In this document: positions 1-5,465 of the stretch, one piece after another
Layout of the letters: each line of letters opens with the position of its first letter
Numbering within the stretch: the first letter of the stretch is position 1
From: Actinomycetota bacterium
GTDB taxonomy: Bacteria > Actinomycetota > Actinomycetes > Nanopelagicales > Nanopelagicaceae
Assembly: GCA_005777515.1 (NCBI GenBank)
Contig: SXMA01000062.1
Coordinates: 1-5,465 of the forward strand
Reading direction: 5' to 3'
DNA: 5,465 nucleotides
Program-made: the position numbers and the translations under genes
Notes under the pieces: model-generated
Database searches by the model: none
The model's input: the letters and a program-made list of their open reading frames with translations, nothing else
Told to the model about the DNA's origin: nothing

Positions 1-74
1 CCCGGAAGTTAAGCCTCTCAGCGTCGATGGTACTGCACGGGTCACCTTGTGGGAGAGTAGAACGCCGCCGGACT
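1..74 (+). rRNA. rrf: 5S ribosomal RNA, 3' part (5' end outside window)
   Basis: This is the 3' part of a 5S rRNA, the small RNA of the large ribosomal subunit. The sequence runs from the loop B/helix III region (CGGAAGTTAAGC near 3-14) through the conserved GATGGTACTG block (26-35) and GGGAGAGTAGAACG (51-64) to the closing 3' strand GCCGCCGGAC (64-73), which would pair with the missing 5' end. Bacterial 5S rRNA is about 117-120 nt, so roughly the first 43 bases lie upstream. The exact 3' end is uncertain by a few bases. A terminator follows, as expected for the last gene of an rRNA operon. Confidence 0.93.
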
Positions 75-88
75 TATATTAGAAACGA

Positions 89-124
89 GGGGTTGCAGTT
101 TACTGCGGCCCCTTTTTTCTTTTC
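89..124 (+). terminator. Rho-independent terminator of the rRNA operon
   Basis: A 10-bp stem (89-98 with 103-112, including two G-T/U wobbles) encloses the four-base loop TTTA. It is followed directly by a T-rich run, TTTTTTCTTTT (113-123). The hairpin lies about 15 bases after the 5S rRNA, which is where an rRNA operon would end. It should separate rRNA transcription from the protein operon that starts at 167. Confidence 0.92.
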
Positions 125-134
125 ATCTCTAACA

Positions 135-140
135 TAGAAT
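135..140 (+). promoter_or_regulatory. Possible -10 promoter element for the downstream operon
   Basis: TAGAAT matches the TATAAT consensus at five of six positions. It lies between the rRNA terminator and the first protein gene. Transcription would begin near 147, giving a leader of about 20 bases that holds the ribosome binding site. No good -35 element is visible at the usual distance, because that place is occupied by the terminator's T run. The call rests mainly on the need for a promoter in this short gap. Confidence 0.3.
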
Positions 141-154
141 TCAAGATAGTGATT

Positions 155-161
155 AAGGAGG
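155..161 (+). promoter_or_regulatory. Strong Shine-Dalgarno site fixing the TPR gene start
   Basis: AAGGAGG is a full match to the anti-Shine-Dalgarno end of 16S rRNA and lies five bases before the ATG at 167. It decides the start: the in-frame GTG at 149 lies upstream of this site and cannot be served by it. It is the strongest ribosome binding site in the window. Confidence 0.85.
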
Positions 162-166
162 AGCTA

Positions 167-1003
167 ATGGTTGAAAGACCTGCACGTCCTTCCTATAACA
201 AGAGCTCTGATCGGAGGCCCTCTTCTAGAAAACCTACTGATAGAAAACCAAGCGATAGAAAACCAAGTGATCGCAGAGGTTCAGATAGAAGTGGTCCAAG
301 ACCTGCAAGAGGCGGTGTTGGTCGCGAGAGAAATGATTTACGCGATGAAAACAGAAGAGTAAGAAAATTTGCAGAACCTGATATTCCAATTGAAGTAACT
401 GGAAAAGAGCTAGAGAAGAGAGATGCATTTGCACTCGGCACACTGGCTGCTGAAAACGGAGAAGTTGTTGCAAAGCATTTAGTCTGTATTAATTTATTTC
501 TTGAAAGTGATGCAGAGCGAGCCTTTTGGCATGGCCAGGCAGCAGTGTTTAGAGCGGGGCGAGTTGCAATTGTTAGAGAGCGGGCTGGAATTGCTGCGCT
601 GAATTTCAAGAAATATGAGATTGCTCAAAAAGAGTTAAGAGCGGCGATAAGAATTTCAGGCTCTCAATCTGCTCTGCCATATCTTGCGCAAGCAGAGCTT
701 GCCCTGGGAAATCCCCGAAAAACCCTTGAAATTGCAGGCTCTATCGATCCCAAATTACTAACCCAAGGCGAGCGAGTAGAGCTTCGCATTGCCGCTGCCG
801 GGGCTAGAAGCGCCCTTGGTCAAAGCGATGCAGCTGTTGTGACTCTAACCTGTCCAGAGCTAACACTTAGCGATGCCAGCTTTGCTGCCAAACTTCAAGG
901 CGCGTATATCCAGGCCTTAATTGCAGCCGGGCGGTTAAAAGAGGCTGAGGAATTTAGAGTTAAGTATCAAAAGATTGAACCCTCTGAAGAATCAAAGGGC
1001 TAA
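167..1003 (+). CDS. TPR-like repeat protein with basic, repetitive N-terminal tail
   Basis: A 278-residue protein of unknown precise function. Residues 1-66 form a basic, low-complexity, probably disordered tail built on a D-R-K-P-S repeat. From PDIP (71-74) onward it is alpha-helical with tetratricopeptide-like helix pairs, clearest at about 136-188, where the segment beginning RERAGIAALNFKKYEIAQKE is followed by PYLAQAELALGNPRKTLEIA, and at the end (GAYIQALIAAGRLKEAEEF, 245-263). From memory, actinobacteria carry a similar TPR protein upstream of tlyA (Rv1691-like in Mycobacterium; streptomycete forms have an Asp/Arg-rich tail). TPR folds bind other proteins, and the basic tail could contact RNA or another acidic partner; both are inference. 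There is no signal peptide or membrane segment, so it is likely cytoplasmic. The start is the ATG behind AAGGAGG. It is the first protein gene after the rRNA terminator. Confidence 0.85.
   Translation: MVERPARPSYNKSSDRRPSSRKPTDRKPSDRKPSDRRGSDRSGPRPARGGVGRERNDLRDENRRVRKFAEPDIPIEVTGKELEKRDAFALGTLAAENGEVVAKHLVCINLFLESDAERAFWHGQAAVFRAGRVAIVRERAGIAALNFKKYEIAQKELRAAIRISGSQSALPYLAQAELALGNPRKTLEIAGSIDPKLLTQGERVELRIAAAGARSALGQSDAAVVTLTCPELTLSDASFAAKLQGAYIQALIAAGRLKEAEEFRVKYQKIEPSEESKG
209..298 (+). repeat. In-frame 15-bp tandem repeat encoding D-R-K-P-S units
   Basis: Six consecutive 15-base units encode residues 15-44 of the TPR protein. The two central units (239-253 and 254-268, GATAGAAAACCAAGC and GATAGAAAACCAAGT) differ at one base. 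The flanking units are degenerate (for example GATCGGAGGCCCTCT and GATCGCAGAGGTTCA). Because the unit is a multiple of three, gain or loss of copies would change tail length without breaking the frame. Confidence 0.8.
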
Positions 1004-1007
1004 GAGC

Positions 1008-1021
1008 TAGCCAATTGGCTA
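1008..1021 (+). repeat. Perfect 14-bp palindrome between genes
   Basis: TAGCCAATTGGCTA is its own reverse complement and lies just after the TPR gene stop. As RNA it could form a 5-bp stem with an AATT loop, extendable by three more pairs (1004-1006 with 1023-1025) across one mismatch. It is followed by a pyrimidine-rich run (1022-1031) and then the next start codon. It could be a protein-binding site, a weak terminator or attenuator, or a processing site. The stem is short and the run of T residues is broken, so strong termination is unlikely. Confidence 0.55.
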
Positions 1022-1025
1022 TCTT
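1020..1025 (+). promoter_or_regulatory. Possible -10 element for a leaderless transcript starting at 1032
   Basis: TATCTT fits the TANNNT pattern of actinobacterial -10 elements and ends six bases before the ATG at 1032, so transcription could begin at or next to the start codon. The bases before that ATG (CTTTCTCCC) contain no Shine-Dalgarno sequence, which fits a leaderless message. There is no evident -35 element. TANNNT is short and occurs often by chance, so this is tentative. Confidence 0.27.
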
Positions 1026-1031
1026 TCTCCC

Positions 1032-1355
1032 ATGGCAAATGATCTCTTATCAGCACTTCGCACCTATCTCACCAAGCTCTCATCAGGGGAGAAGAGTCCG
1101 CAGGAGATAGCTGCAGCTTTGAATCAATGGGCGAAGGAAAGTGGCGAGGCAATTAAAACTCGCGTTGAAGAAGAGGTAAAGACAAGTGTTAAGAAGATGG
1201 GTTTTGCAAAGCAAGAGGATTTAGATCGACTCGCAAGAGATGTTGAACTCTTAAAAACAAGGCTGGTCACAAGCCCAAGGGCTTCAAAGCCAGCGAAGAA
1301 GAAGGCTCCAACAAAAAAGAGAGCTGCCAAAAAGAGTGCGAGTAAGAAAAAATGA
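1032..1355 (+). CDS. Phasin-like coiled-coil protein with lysine-rich tail
   Basis: A 107-residue soluble protein. Residues 1-52 are amphipathic helix (DLLSALRTYLTKLSSGEKSP, then a helix rich in E and K). Residues 54-78 (KKMGFAKQEDLDRLARDVEL followed by LKTRL) read as a short leucine-heptad coiled coil of the kind seen in phasin/polyhydroxyalkanoate-granule-associated small proteins and BMFP/UbiK-type proteins. Residues 83-107 are a basic tail with 11 lysines and two arginines in an A/K/P/S context, resembling the tails of histone-H1-like proteins and actinobacterial HupB. The helical part suggests oligomerisation, and the tail suggests binding to nucleic acid or another polyanion; neither is proven. 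No polyhydroxyalkanoate synthesis gene is nearby, so a storage-granule role is not supported. The start has no Shine-Dalgarno site; the stop overlaps the next gene's ATG. Confidence 0.8.
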   Translation: MANDLLSALRTYLTKLSSGEKSPQEIAAALNQWAKESGEAIKTRVEEEVKTSVKKMGFAKQEDLDRLARDVELLKTRLVTSPRASKPAKKKAPTKKRAAKKSASKKK

Positions 1356-1522
1356 GCGAGAACCTGGAGAATCTAGAGCAGATCTCAGCTATCAAGAAGC
1401 GAATTAATGAGATTGCCTTTGCTCCTCTGGCCGAACATGGCGCGCTCTTTGATCAAGTTAACCAAGATTTATCAGCGGCGCTAACTCTTGTTGAAGGTAT
1501 TTCTAGCCAGAGCCAGTCTTAA
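1352..1522 (+). CDS. Small conserved-type protein upstream of TlyA, 56 residues
   Basis: This short frame starts at the ATG of an ATGA overlap with the preceding gene and ends at TAA. The overlap is the classic arrangement for translational coupling. The product begins MSENLENLEQISAIKKRINE and contains FAPLAEHGALFDQVNQDLSA (23-42), followed by a short helix. Actinobacteria commonly encode a tiny protein immediately before tlyA with a similar L-P/A-x-x-E-H-x-x-x-[FY]-[DE]-x-V-x-x-x-L pattern (Rv1693-like, from memory); this frame fits in both position and motif. It has no signal peptide or membrane segment, and its function is unknown. Forty-four bases separate it from tlyA. Confidence 0.75.
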   Translation: MSENLENLEQISAIKKRINEIAFAPLAEHGALFDQVNQDLSAALTLVEGISSQSQS

Positions 1523-1566
1523 GAAGTTTCCAGCCACCGCATTCATCTAGAGCTGCAGGAAGATCA

Positions 1567-2355
1567 ATGAGAACTCGTTTAGATGCTGAGTTGGTAAGAC
1601 GAGGCCTTGCAAGATCTAGAGAAGATGCCGTTGATTTAATTGAGTCAAGATCAGTTCTCGTCCGAGGTATTCCAGCTACAAAGCCAGCAACGCAGGTCGA
1701 TCCAGAGACCTCGATAACTCTTGCGGGCAAGCGAGATGATTATGTTTCAAGAGGTGGCTATAAATTAGCCGGAGCACTTGATGCCTTCAAGGAGATAAGA
1801 GTCAGTGGCGCTATTGCTCTCGATGCCGGAGCATCAACGGGTGGTTTCACTGATGTATTGCTTAAGAGGGGGGCGGCAAAGGTAATCGCTGTTGATGTCG
1901 GATATGGACAATTAGCCTGGGAGCTTCGAAGCGATCCACGGGTTGAGATACACGATCGCACAAATGTGCGCACTCTAAGTAGTGAGATCATCAAAGAGAG
2001 CGTGGAGTTAGTGGTTGCTGATCTCTCCTTTATTTCACTATCCCTAGTTATCCCCGCTCTGCTCTCAGTGAGCAAGAGCGAAGCAGATTTTCTCCTTATG
2101 GTTAAGCCTCAATTTGAAGTCGGGCGAGAGCGATTGGGGGCCGGGGGAGTTGTGAGAGATCCAGAGCTTAGAAAGGTTGCAGTTAGGGATATTGCAAGGA
2201 GCGCCTTTGATGCAGGTTTGGGTACCGTTGGAGTAGTGGCCAGCTGCCTTCCAGGACCTTCTGGAAATGTTGAATATTTTCTCTGGCTTAAATCTGGAGC
2301 AGAGATGATTTCAGATAAAGAGTTAGAGCTGGCGATAGTGAAAGGACCGCAGTAG
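1567..2355 (+). CDS. tlyA: TlyA family rRNA (cytidine-2'-O)-methyltransferase
   Basis: TlyA transfers a methyl group from S-adenosylmethionine to the 2'-hydroxyl of cytidines in 16S rRNA (C1409) and 23S rRNA (C1920), E. coli numbering. In mycobacteria these marks make ribosomes sensitive to capreomycin and viomycin. The 262 residues show an N-terminal S4 RNA-binding domain (about 1-52; RLDAELVRRGLARSREDAVD), a short linker, and a FtsJ/RrmJ-like Rossmann domain. The SAM-binding motif is LDAGASTGGFTDVLL (85-99). The expected catalytic tetrad is visible as K66, D152 (ADLSFISL), K180 (VKPQFEVGRE) and E236 (GPSGNVEYFLWL). Length matches the family (about 268 in M. tuberculosis). An AGGA at 1557-1560 supports the start. 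The mycobacterial RAWV linker reads DDYV here, as in many non-mycobacterial members. The next gene starts at the base after its stop. Confidence 0.95.
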   Translation: MRTRLDAELVRRGLARSREDAVDLIESRSVLVRGIPATKPATQVDPETSITLAGKRDDYVSRGGYKLAGALDAFKEIRVSGAIALDAGASTGGFTDVLLKRGAAKVIAVDVGYGQLAWELRSDPRVEIHDRTNVRTLSSEIIKESVELVVADLSFISLSLVIPALLSVSKSEADFLLMVKPQFEVGRERLGAGGVVRDPELRKVAVRDIARSAFDAGLGTVGVVASCLPGPSGNVEYFLWLKSGAEMISDKELELAIVKGPQ

Positions 2356-3225
2356 ATGGCAAAGCGTGAAGTTCTACTAGTCCTTCATCCAACTCGCCCA
2401 GAAGCAAAAGAGCTTGCTGGAACTATTGTCAAAACTCTTGGCGCAGAGGGTCTTAGCTTTATCTCAAGTGCGGATACTGGAATTTCAGGTGTTACTCAAG
2501 TTGGAAGCGAGCAAGTAAGGCAGAAATATAGCGAGATTGAACTGGTGCTAGTCCTTGGCGGCGATGGAACTATTTTGCGTGGGGCAGAACAGATACACGG
2601 GTCGAATATCCCAGTGCTAGGAATCAATTTAGGTCATGTTGGCTTTCTCGCGGAAATTGGAAAACCAAGTCAGACAGAGATTATCTCGGCCATTAGAGAG
2701 AAGAAATACAAGACTGAAAAGCGTATGACCCTGGCATATCAAGTATTTAGAGGCGATGAGTTAGTTACTAAAGGCTGGGCGCTTAATGAAGTAACAGTTG
2801 AGCGAAGTACTGAGGCGATGATTGAGCTCTTTGTTCAAGTTGATCACAGACCACTTTCAAGATGGGGCTGCGATGGAGTTATCTGCGCAACGCCAACAGG
2901 ATCAACTGCTTATGCCTTTAGCGCAGGCGGCCCAGTTGTTTGGCCAGAGGTTGAAGCGCTAGTTCTTCTGCCACTTGCAGCTCATGCGCTCTTCTCAGAT
3001 CCAATGGTCATTAGCGCAGATTCAGAGATTGCCATCGATGTTGAAAGCGATGAGGGCGTTATATCAGCTGATGGTCTTCGCAAGTTTGCCTTGAAAGAAA
3101 AGGATCGCGTTGTTCTAACCTCCGATAAAAGCTATATAAACCTAGCCCATATTGACGCAGCGCCATTTACCGATCGCCTTGTCGCTAAGTTTAAATTACC
3201 GGTTGATGGCTGGCGCGGTGAGTAA
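2356..3225 (+). CDS. nadK: NAD kinase (ATP/polyphosphate type family)
   Basis: NAD kinase phosphorylates NAD+ at the 2'-hydroxyl of its adenosine ribose to make NADP+, the only known route to NADP, in the cytoplasm. The 289 residues carry the family hallmarks: LVLGGDGTILR (65-75) with the GGDG phosphate-binding motif at 68-71, GINLGHVGFLAE (89-100), the NE dinucleotide-contacting pair at 144-145 (ALNEVTVER), and the GCDGVICATPTGSTAYAFSA block (171-190) continuing into GGPVVWP. Length is normal (about 290-310 in actinobacteria). The ATG follows the tlyA stop with no gap, and AAAGGA at 2341-2346 inside tlyA supplies a ribosome binding site, so the two are probably coupled. Whether it can use polyphosphate as well as ATP, as the M. 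tuberculosis enzyme does, cannot be told from sequence. Its 3' end overlaps the likely recN start. Confidence 0.96.
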   Translation: MAKREVLLVLHPTRPEAKELAGTIVKTLGAEGLSFISSADTGISGVTQVGSEQVRQKYSEIELVLVLGGDGTILRGAEQIHGSNIPVLGINLGHVGFLAEIGKPSQTEIISAIREKKYKTEKRMTLAYQVFRGDELVTKGWALNEVTVERSTEAMIELFVQVDHRPLSRWGCDGVICATPTGSTAYAFSAGGPVVWPEVEALVLLPLAAHALFSDPMVISADSEIAIDVESDEGVISADGLRKFALKEKDRVVLTSDKSYINLAHIDAAPFTDRLVAKFKLPVDGWRGE

Positions 3226-4969
3226 AAAGGGCGAGCGTAAAGGCTCACTCTTAGAAGAAATCAATATCCGCTCACTTGGGCTAATTGATAGCGCAACGAT
3301 TGAGTTTAAAGAGGGCTTGAATGTAATTACCGGTGAAACTGGAGCTGGTAAAACCATGCTTCTAAATGCCCTCTCCTTGATTTTAGGACAGAAGGCCGAT
3401 GCTGATTACATCAGACAAGGCCAGCAGAGAGCTGTGGTAAGTGGACGTTTTAGATTGCCTGATAAATTAAGTGATGAGTTTAAGGCACTCATTAAAGAAC
3501 ATGAGCCTGAGATTGAGGAATCATCAATCCTTCTTTCAAGACATTTAGGTAGAGATGGAAAATCAAAAGCTCAACTATCGAGCTCTGCTACAACGGCAAG
3601 TACCTTAATATCTTTTGCAGATCAACTAATTGAAATTCATGGACAGCATGCCAATTTAGTTTTAGCAAAAGCAAATAAGCAACGAGAGATTCTAGATATC
3701 TTTGCAGGTCAAGGCCTTTCACTCGCTCTTCTTGCTTATCAAGAGGCGCTGAAGAACTACCAGCTGCTGCGCAGAGAGATCACAGAACTTAAGAAAGCTC
3801 TAGGTGATAGAGATAGCGAGATCAAATCACTTGAAGAGTTAGTAAATGACTTCGCCAAATTAAAGCCTCAAAGCTCCGAGCTATCCCAGCTGGAGGCTCA
3901 GATTTCAAAGCTTGAAAGCGTTGAGGATCTAAGGATTGCCTCACTTGGTGCCCAACAAGCGCTCTCAGATGAAGAGGCAGGAGCTCTAAACTCATTGCAT
4001 AGCGCTAAGAAATCTCTAACCGGTGCCAAAGGGCGAGATACTCAATTAGACCAAATCGCAGAGGTTGTTTCAGAGAAACTCTTTGATTTAATTGATGCAG
4101 CCTCAGATCTTGATCGGTATTTAGATTCTCTCTCCGCAGATCCGCAAGCCCTTGAATTGGCGCAATCGCGCAGAGCTGCCTTGAGCTCTTTTGCCAAGAA
4201 ATATGGCAAATCAAGTGATAAGAACGAGGCGCTAGCTGAGGCAATTGATAAAGCAGAGGGAGCAAAGAATCGAATAAAGGACTTAAGCGGGGGAGATGAT
4301 CGCTTAGCTGAGATGGCAAGAGAGCTAGAAGAATTGCGAGTCAAGCTTGTTGATGCAGCAAAGACGCTGAGCGCTCTTAGAATCCAATCTGCGCAAAAGC
4401 TCTCTTCATCTGTCAGCGAAGAGCTAGTTGAACTTGCTATGGCAAAAGCAGTATTCGAAGTTAGAGTTGAAAGTAAAGATGGAAATAGTGATGATCATTT
4501 CTCACCTTTTGGCCTAGATGAAGTCTCCATGCTCTTTACCGCTCATAGCGGCGGGGAATTGCTTGCAGTATCTAAGGCCGCAAGTGGTGGAGAGCTCTCT
4601 CGTTTGATGTTGGCACTTGAGGTGGTCTTGGCTGGCTCTTATCCACTTGGCACATATGTATTTGATGAGGTTGATGCCGGCGTTGGAGGCAAGGCAGCAC
4701 TTGAAGTTGGAAAGCGCTTGAGAAAGCTTGCTATGAATTCACAAGTAATTGTCGTTACTCATCTGCCGCAGGTTGCGCTCTGGGCTGATAATCACATCTT
4801 GGTTGAGAAAGATAGCAACGGTCTTCTGTCATCAACGTCAATCAAATCTTTAAGTGATCAAGAGCGTGAGATTGAGATTGCTCGAATGCTCTCAGGCATT
4901 GAAGAATCAGAACACGCCCAAGATCACGCTCGGGAACTGCTCAATTTACGCTTCAGCGATGTTGGATGA
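3206..4969 (+). CDS. recN: DNA repair ATPase RecN
   Basis: RecN is an SMC-like ATPase that acts early in recombinational repair of double-strand breaks, holding DNA ends or sister duplexes together. Numbering from the ATG at 3206 (587 residues): Walker A GETGAGKT (43-50) after the conserved [20 protein letters not shown], the RecN-typical [12 protein letters not shown] (143-154), two coiled-coil arms (about 173-235 and 312-400), the ABC signature SGGELSRL (460-467), Walker [14 protein letters not shown] (483-495; D487, E488), and the H-loop [10 protein letters not shown] with H519. Everything needed for an active ATPase is present. The start is uncertain: ATG 3206 overlaps nadK by 20 bases and GTG 3218 by 8, and neither has a clear Shine-Dalgarno site. 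An ATG at 3152 is open but adds 18 unrelated residues read from nadK. The conserved region begins at LLEEI, just after either of the later starts. No SOS-type operator can be seen, and the gene lies inside the operon. Confidence 0.94.
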   Translation: MAGAVSKKGERKGSLLEEINIRSLGLIDSATIEFKEGLNVITGETGAGKTMLLNALSLILGQKADADYIRQGQQRAVVSGRFRLPDKLSDEFKALIKEHEPEIEESSILLSRHLGRDGKSKAQLSSSATTASTLISFADQLIEIHGQHANLVLAKANKQREILDIFAGQGLSLALLAYQEALKNYQLLRREITELKKALGDRDSEIKSLEELVNDFAKLKPQSSELSQLEAQISKLESVEDLRIASLGAQQALSDEEAGALNSLHSAKKSLTGAKGRDTQLDQIAEVVSEKLFDLIDAASDLDRYLDSLSADPQALELAQSRRAALSSFAKKYGKSSDKNEALAEAIDKAEGAKNRIKDLSGGDDRLAEMARELEELRVKLVDAAKTLSALRIQSAQKLSSSVSEELVELAMAKAVFEVRVESKDGNSDDHFSPFGLDEVSMLFTAHSGGELLAVSKAASGGELSRLMLALEVVLAGSYPLGTYVFDEVDAGVGGKAALEVGKRLRKLAMNSQVIVVTHLPQVALWADNHILVEKDSNGLLSSTSIKSLSDQEREIEIARMLSGIEESEHAQDHARELLNLRFSDVG

Positions 4970-4983
4970 TAAGTTTGCCTTCC

Positions 4984-5465
4984 ATGACCGCCCCTCATGT
5001 GACCAAACATCTCTTTGTCACCGGCGGAGTCGCCTCAAGTCTTGGTAAAGGTCTTACTGCATCTAGTTTAGGTCGCCTGCTTGTAGCGCGGGGCCTCAGA
5101 GTCACAATGCAAAAGCTTGATCCCTACATCAATGTTGATCCAGGCACAATGAATCCTTTTCAGCATGGCGAAGTATTTGTCACCGATGATGGCGCAGAGA
5201 CCGATCTAGATATCGGCCACTATGAGAGATTTCTAGATACCAACCTTCATGGTTCAGCCAATGTCACAACTGGTCAGATCTATCAAAGAGTAATTGCAAG
5301 AGAGCGCCATGGTGAGTATCTAGGTGAGACGGTTCAAGTAATTCCTCATATCACCAATGAGATTAAAGAGCGCATTCGCGCAATGGCAGCTCCCGATATG
5401 GATCTAGTCATTACTGAAATTGGTGGAACTGTTGGCGATATTGAATCCCTGCCTTTTTTAGAGGC
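4984..5465 (+). CDS. pyrG: CTP synthase, N-terminal part (runs off window end)
   Basis: CTP synthase makes CTP from UTP using ATP and ammonia released from glutamine, the last step of de novo pyrimidine nucleotide synthesis. Only the first 160 codons of an expected 550 or so are here, all from the synthetase (amidoligase) domain; the glutaminase domain lies downstream. Visible hallmarks are the P-loop [17 protein letters not shown] (14-30, K22), [20 protein letters not shown] (44-63), [15 protein letters not shown] (69-83, D76) and [17 protein letters not shown] (144-160, E145); D76 and E145 correspond to the Mg-binding D72 and E140 of E. coli PyrG. I chose ATG 4984 because [16 protein letters not shown] resembles actinobacterial N-termini. 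The in-frame ATG at 4966 is a real alternative, since it forms an ATGA overlap with the recN stop and adds six residues. Neither has a visible ribosome binding site; TAAGTT at 4970-4975 could be a -10 for a leaderless start at 4984. Confidence 0.94.
   Translation, partial: MTAPHVTKHLFVTGGVASSLGKGLTASSLGRLLVARGLRVTMQKLDPYINVDPGTMNPFQHGEVFVTDDGAETDLDIGHYERFLDTNLHGSANVTTGQIYQRVIARERHGEYLGETVQVIPHITNEIKERIRAMAAPDMDLVITEIGGTVGDIESLPFLE

Noticed and set aside
149..166. In-frame GTG at 149 as start of the TPR gene
   Set aside because: The AAGGAGG ribosome binding site (155-161) lies downstream of this GTG and is correctly spaced for the ATG at 167.
171..362. Plus-strand 63-codon frame inside the TPR gene
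   Set aside because: It lies wholly within the low-complexity tail region in another frame and its product is only the frame-shifted reading of the 15-base repeat.
193..609. Minus-strand open frame of 138 codons opposite the TPR gene
   Set aside because: It is the reverse of a clearly coding region; its Ser/Leu-rich composition mirrors the Arg/Lys/Glu-rich sense strand and it has no recognisable domain.
1004..1031. Palindrome as a rho-independent terminator
   Set aside because: The perfect stem is only five pairs and the following tract (TCTTTCTCCC) is interrupted by cytosines, so it lacks the long T run seen at 113-123.
1503..1730. Minus-strand 75-codon frame across the tlyA start
   Set aside because: It overlaps the S4-domain coding part of tlyA on the opposite strand, with no supporting start signal or recognisable motif.
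3152..3205. ATG at 3152 as the recN start
   Set aside because: It would overlap nadK by 74 bases, and the 18 added residues are just the out-of-frame reading of nadK; the conserved RecN N-terminus begins after 3218.
4005..4344. Two overlapping minus-strand frames opposite recN
   Set aside because: They lie opposite the coiled-coil part of recN, where repetitive Glu/Lys/Leu codons leave reverse frames open by composition; no ribosome binding site or domain is visible.
4854..5048. Plus-strand 64-codon frame across the recN-pyrG junction
   Set aside because: It is out of frame with both well-supported genes and covers the conserved PyrG P-loop coding region; its product has no recognisable features.

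Overview
The window looks like a chromosomal housekeeping stretch from a streamlined, moderately AT-rich actinobacterium, possibly a freshwater acI/Nanopelagicales-type lineage. The lineage guess rests on three things. The gene order TPR protein - small proteins - tlyA - nadK - recN - pyrG is characteristically actinobacterial. The TlyA and PyrG sequences read very like mycobacterial and streptomycete ones. The base composition is mid-range by eye and the spacing is very tight, unlike the high-GC members. No species can be assigned from the sequence alone.

Layout: bases 1-74 are the 3' part of a 5S rRNA, the end of an rRNA operon, closed by a strong rho-independent terminator (89-124). A run of plus-strand genes follows: a basic-tailed TPR-type protein (167-1003), a phasin-like coiled-coil protein with a lysine-rich tail (1032-1355), a 56-residue protein overlapping it by ATGA (1352-1522), the rRNA 2'-O-methyltransferase TlyA (1567-2355), NAD kinase (2356-3225), the SMC-like DNA repair ATPase RecN (about 3206-4969), and the first 160 codons of CTP synthase PyrG (4984 to the window end). 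Coding is continuous; no stretch over 300 bases lacks a gene, and I see no credible minus-strand gene.

The genes do not form one pathway. They are a conserved, probably co-transcribed cluster serving ribosome modification (TlyA), NADP supply (NadK), double-strand-break repair (RecN) and CTP synthesis (PyrG), preceded by three poorly characterised proteins. The spacing (4-base overlap, 0-base junction, short overlap, 14-base gap) points to operon transcription with translational coupling. Only the TPR gene has a textbook Shine-Dalgarno sequence. The 107-residue gene, recN and pyrG have none visible, and two of these starts are preceded by TANNNT motifs at a distance compatible with leaderless transcripts.

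I found no mobile element, CRISPR array, phage gene or defence system, and nothing I would call a new biological system. The points of interest are the three poorly characterised proteins, the possible leaderless starts, and the apparent absence of genes that sit within this cluster in other actinobacteria.
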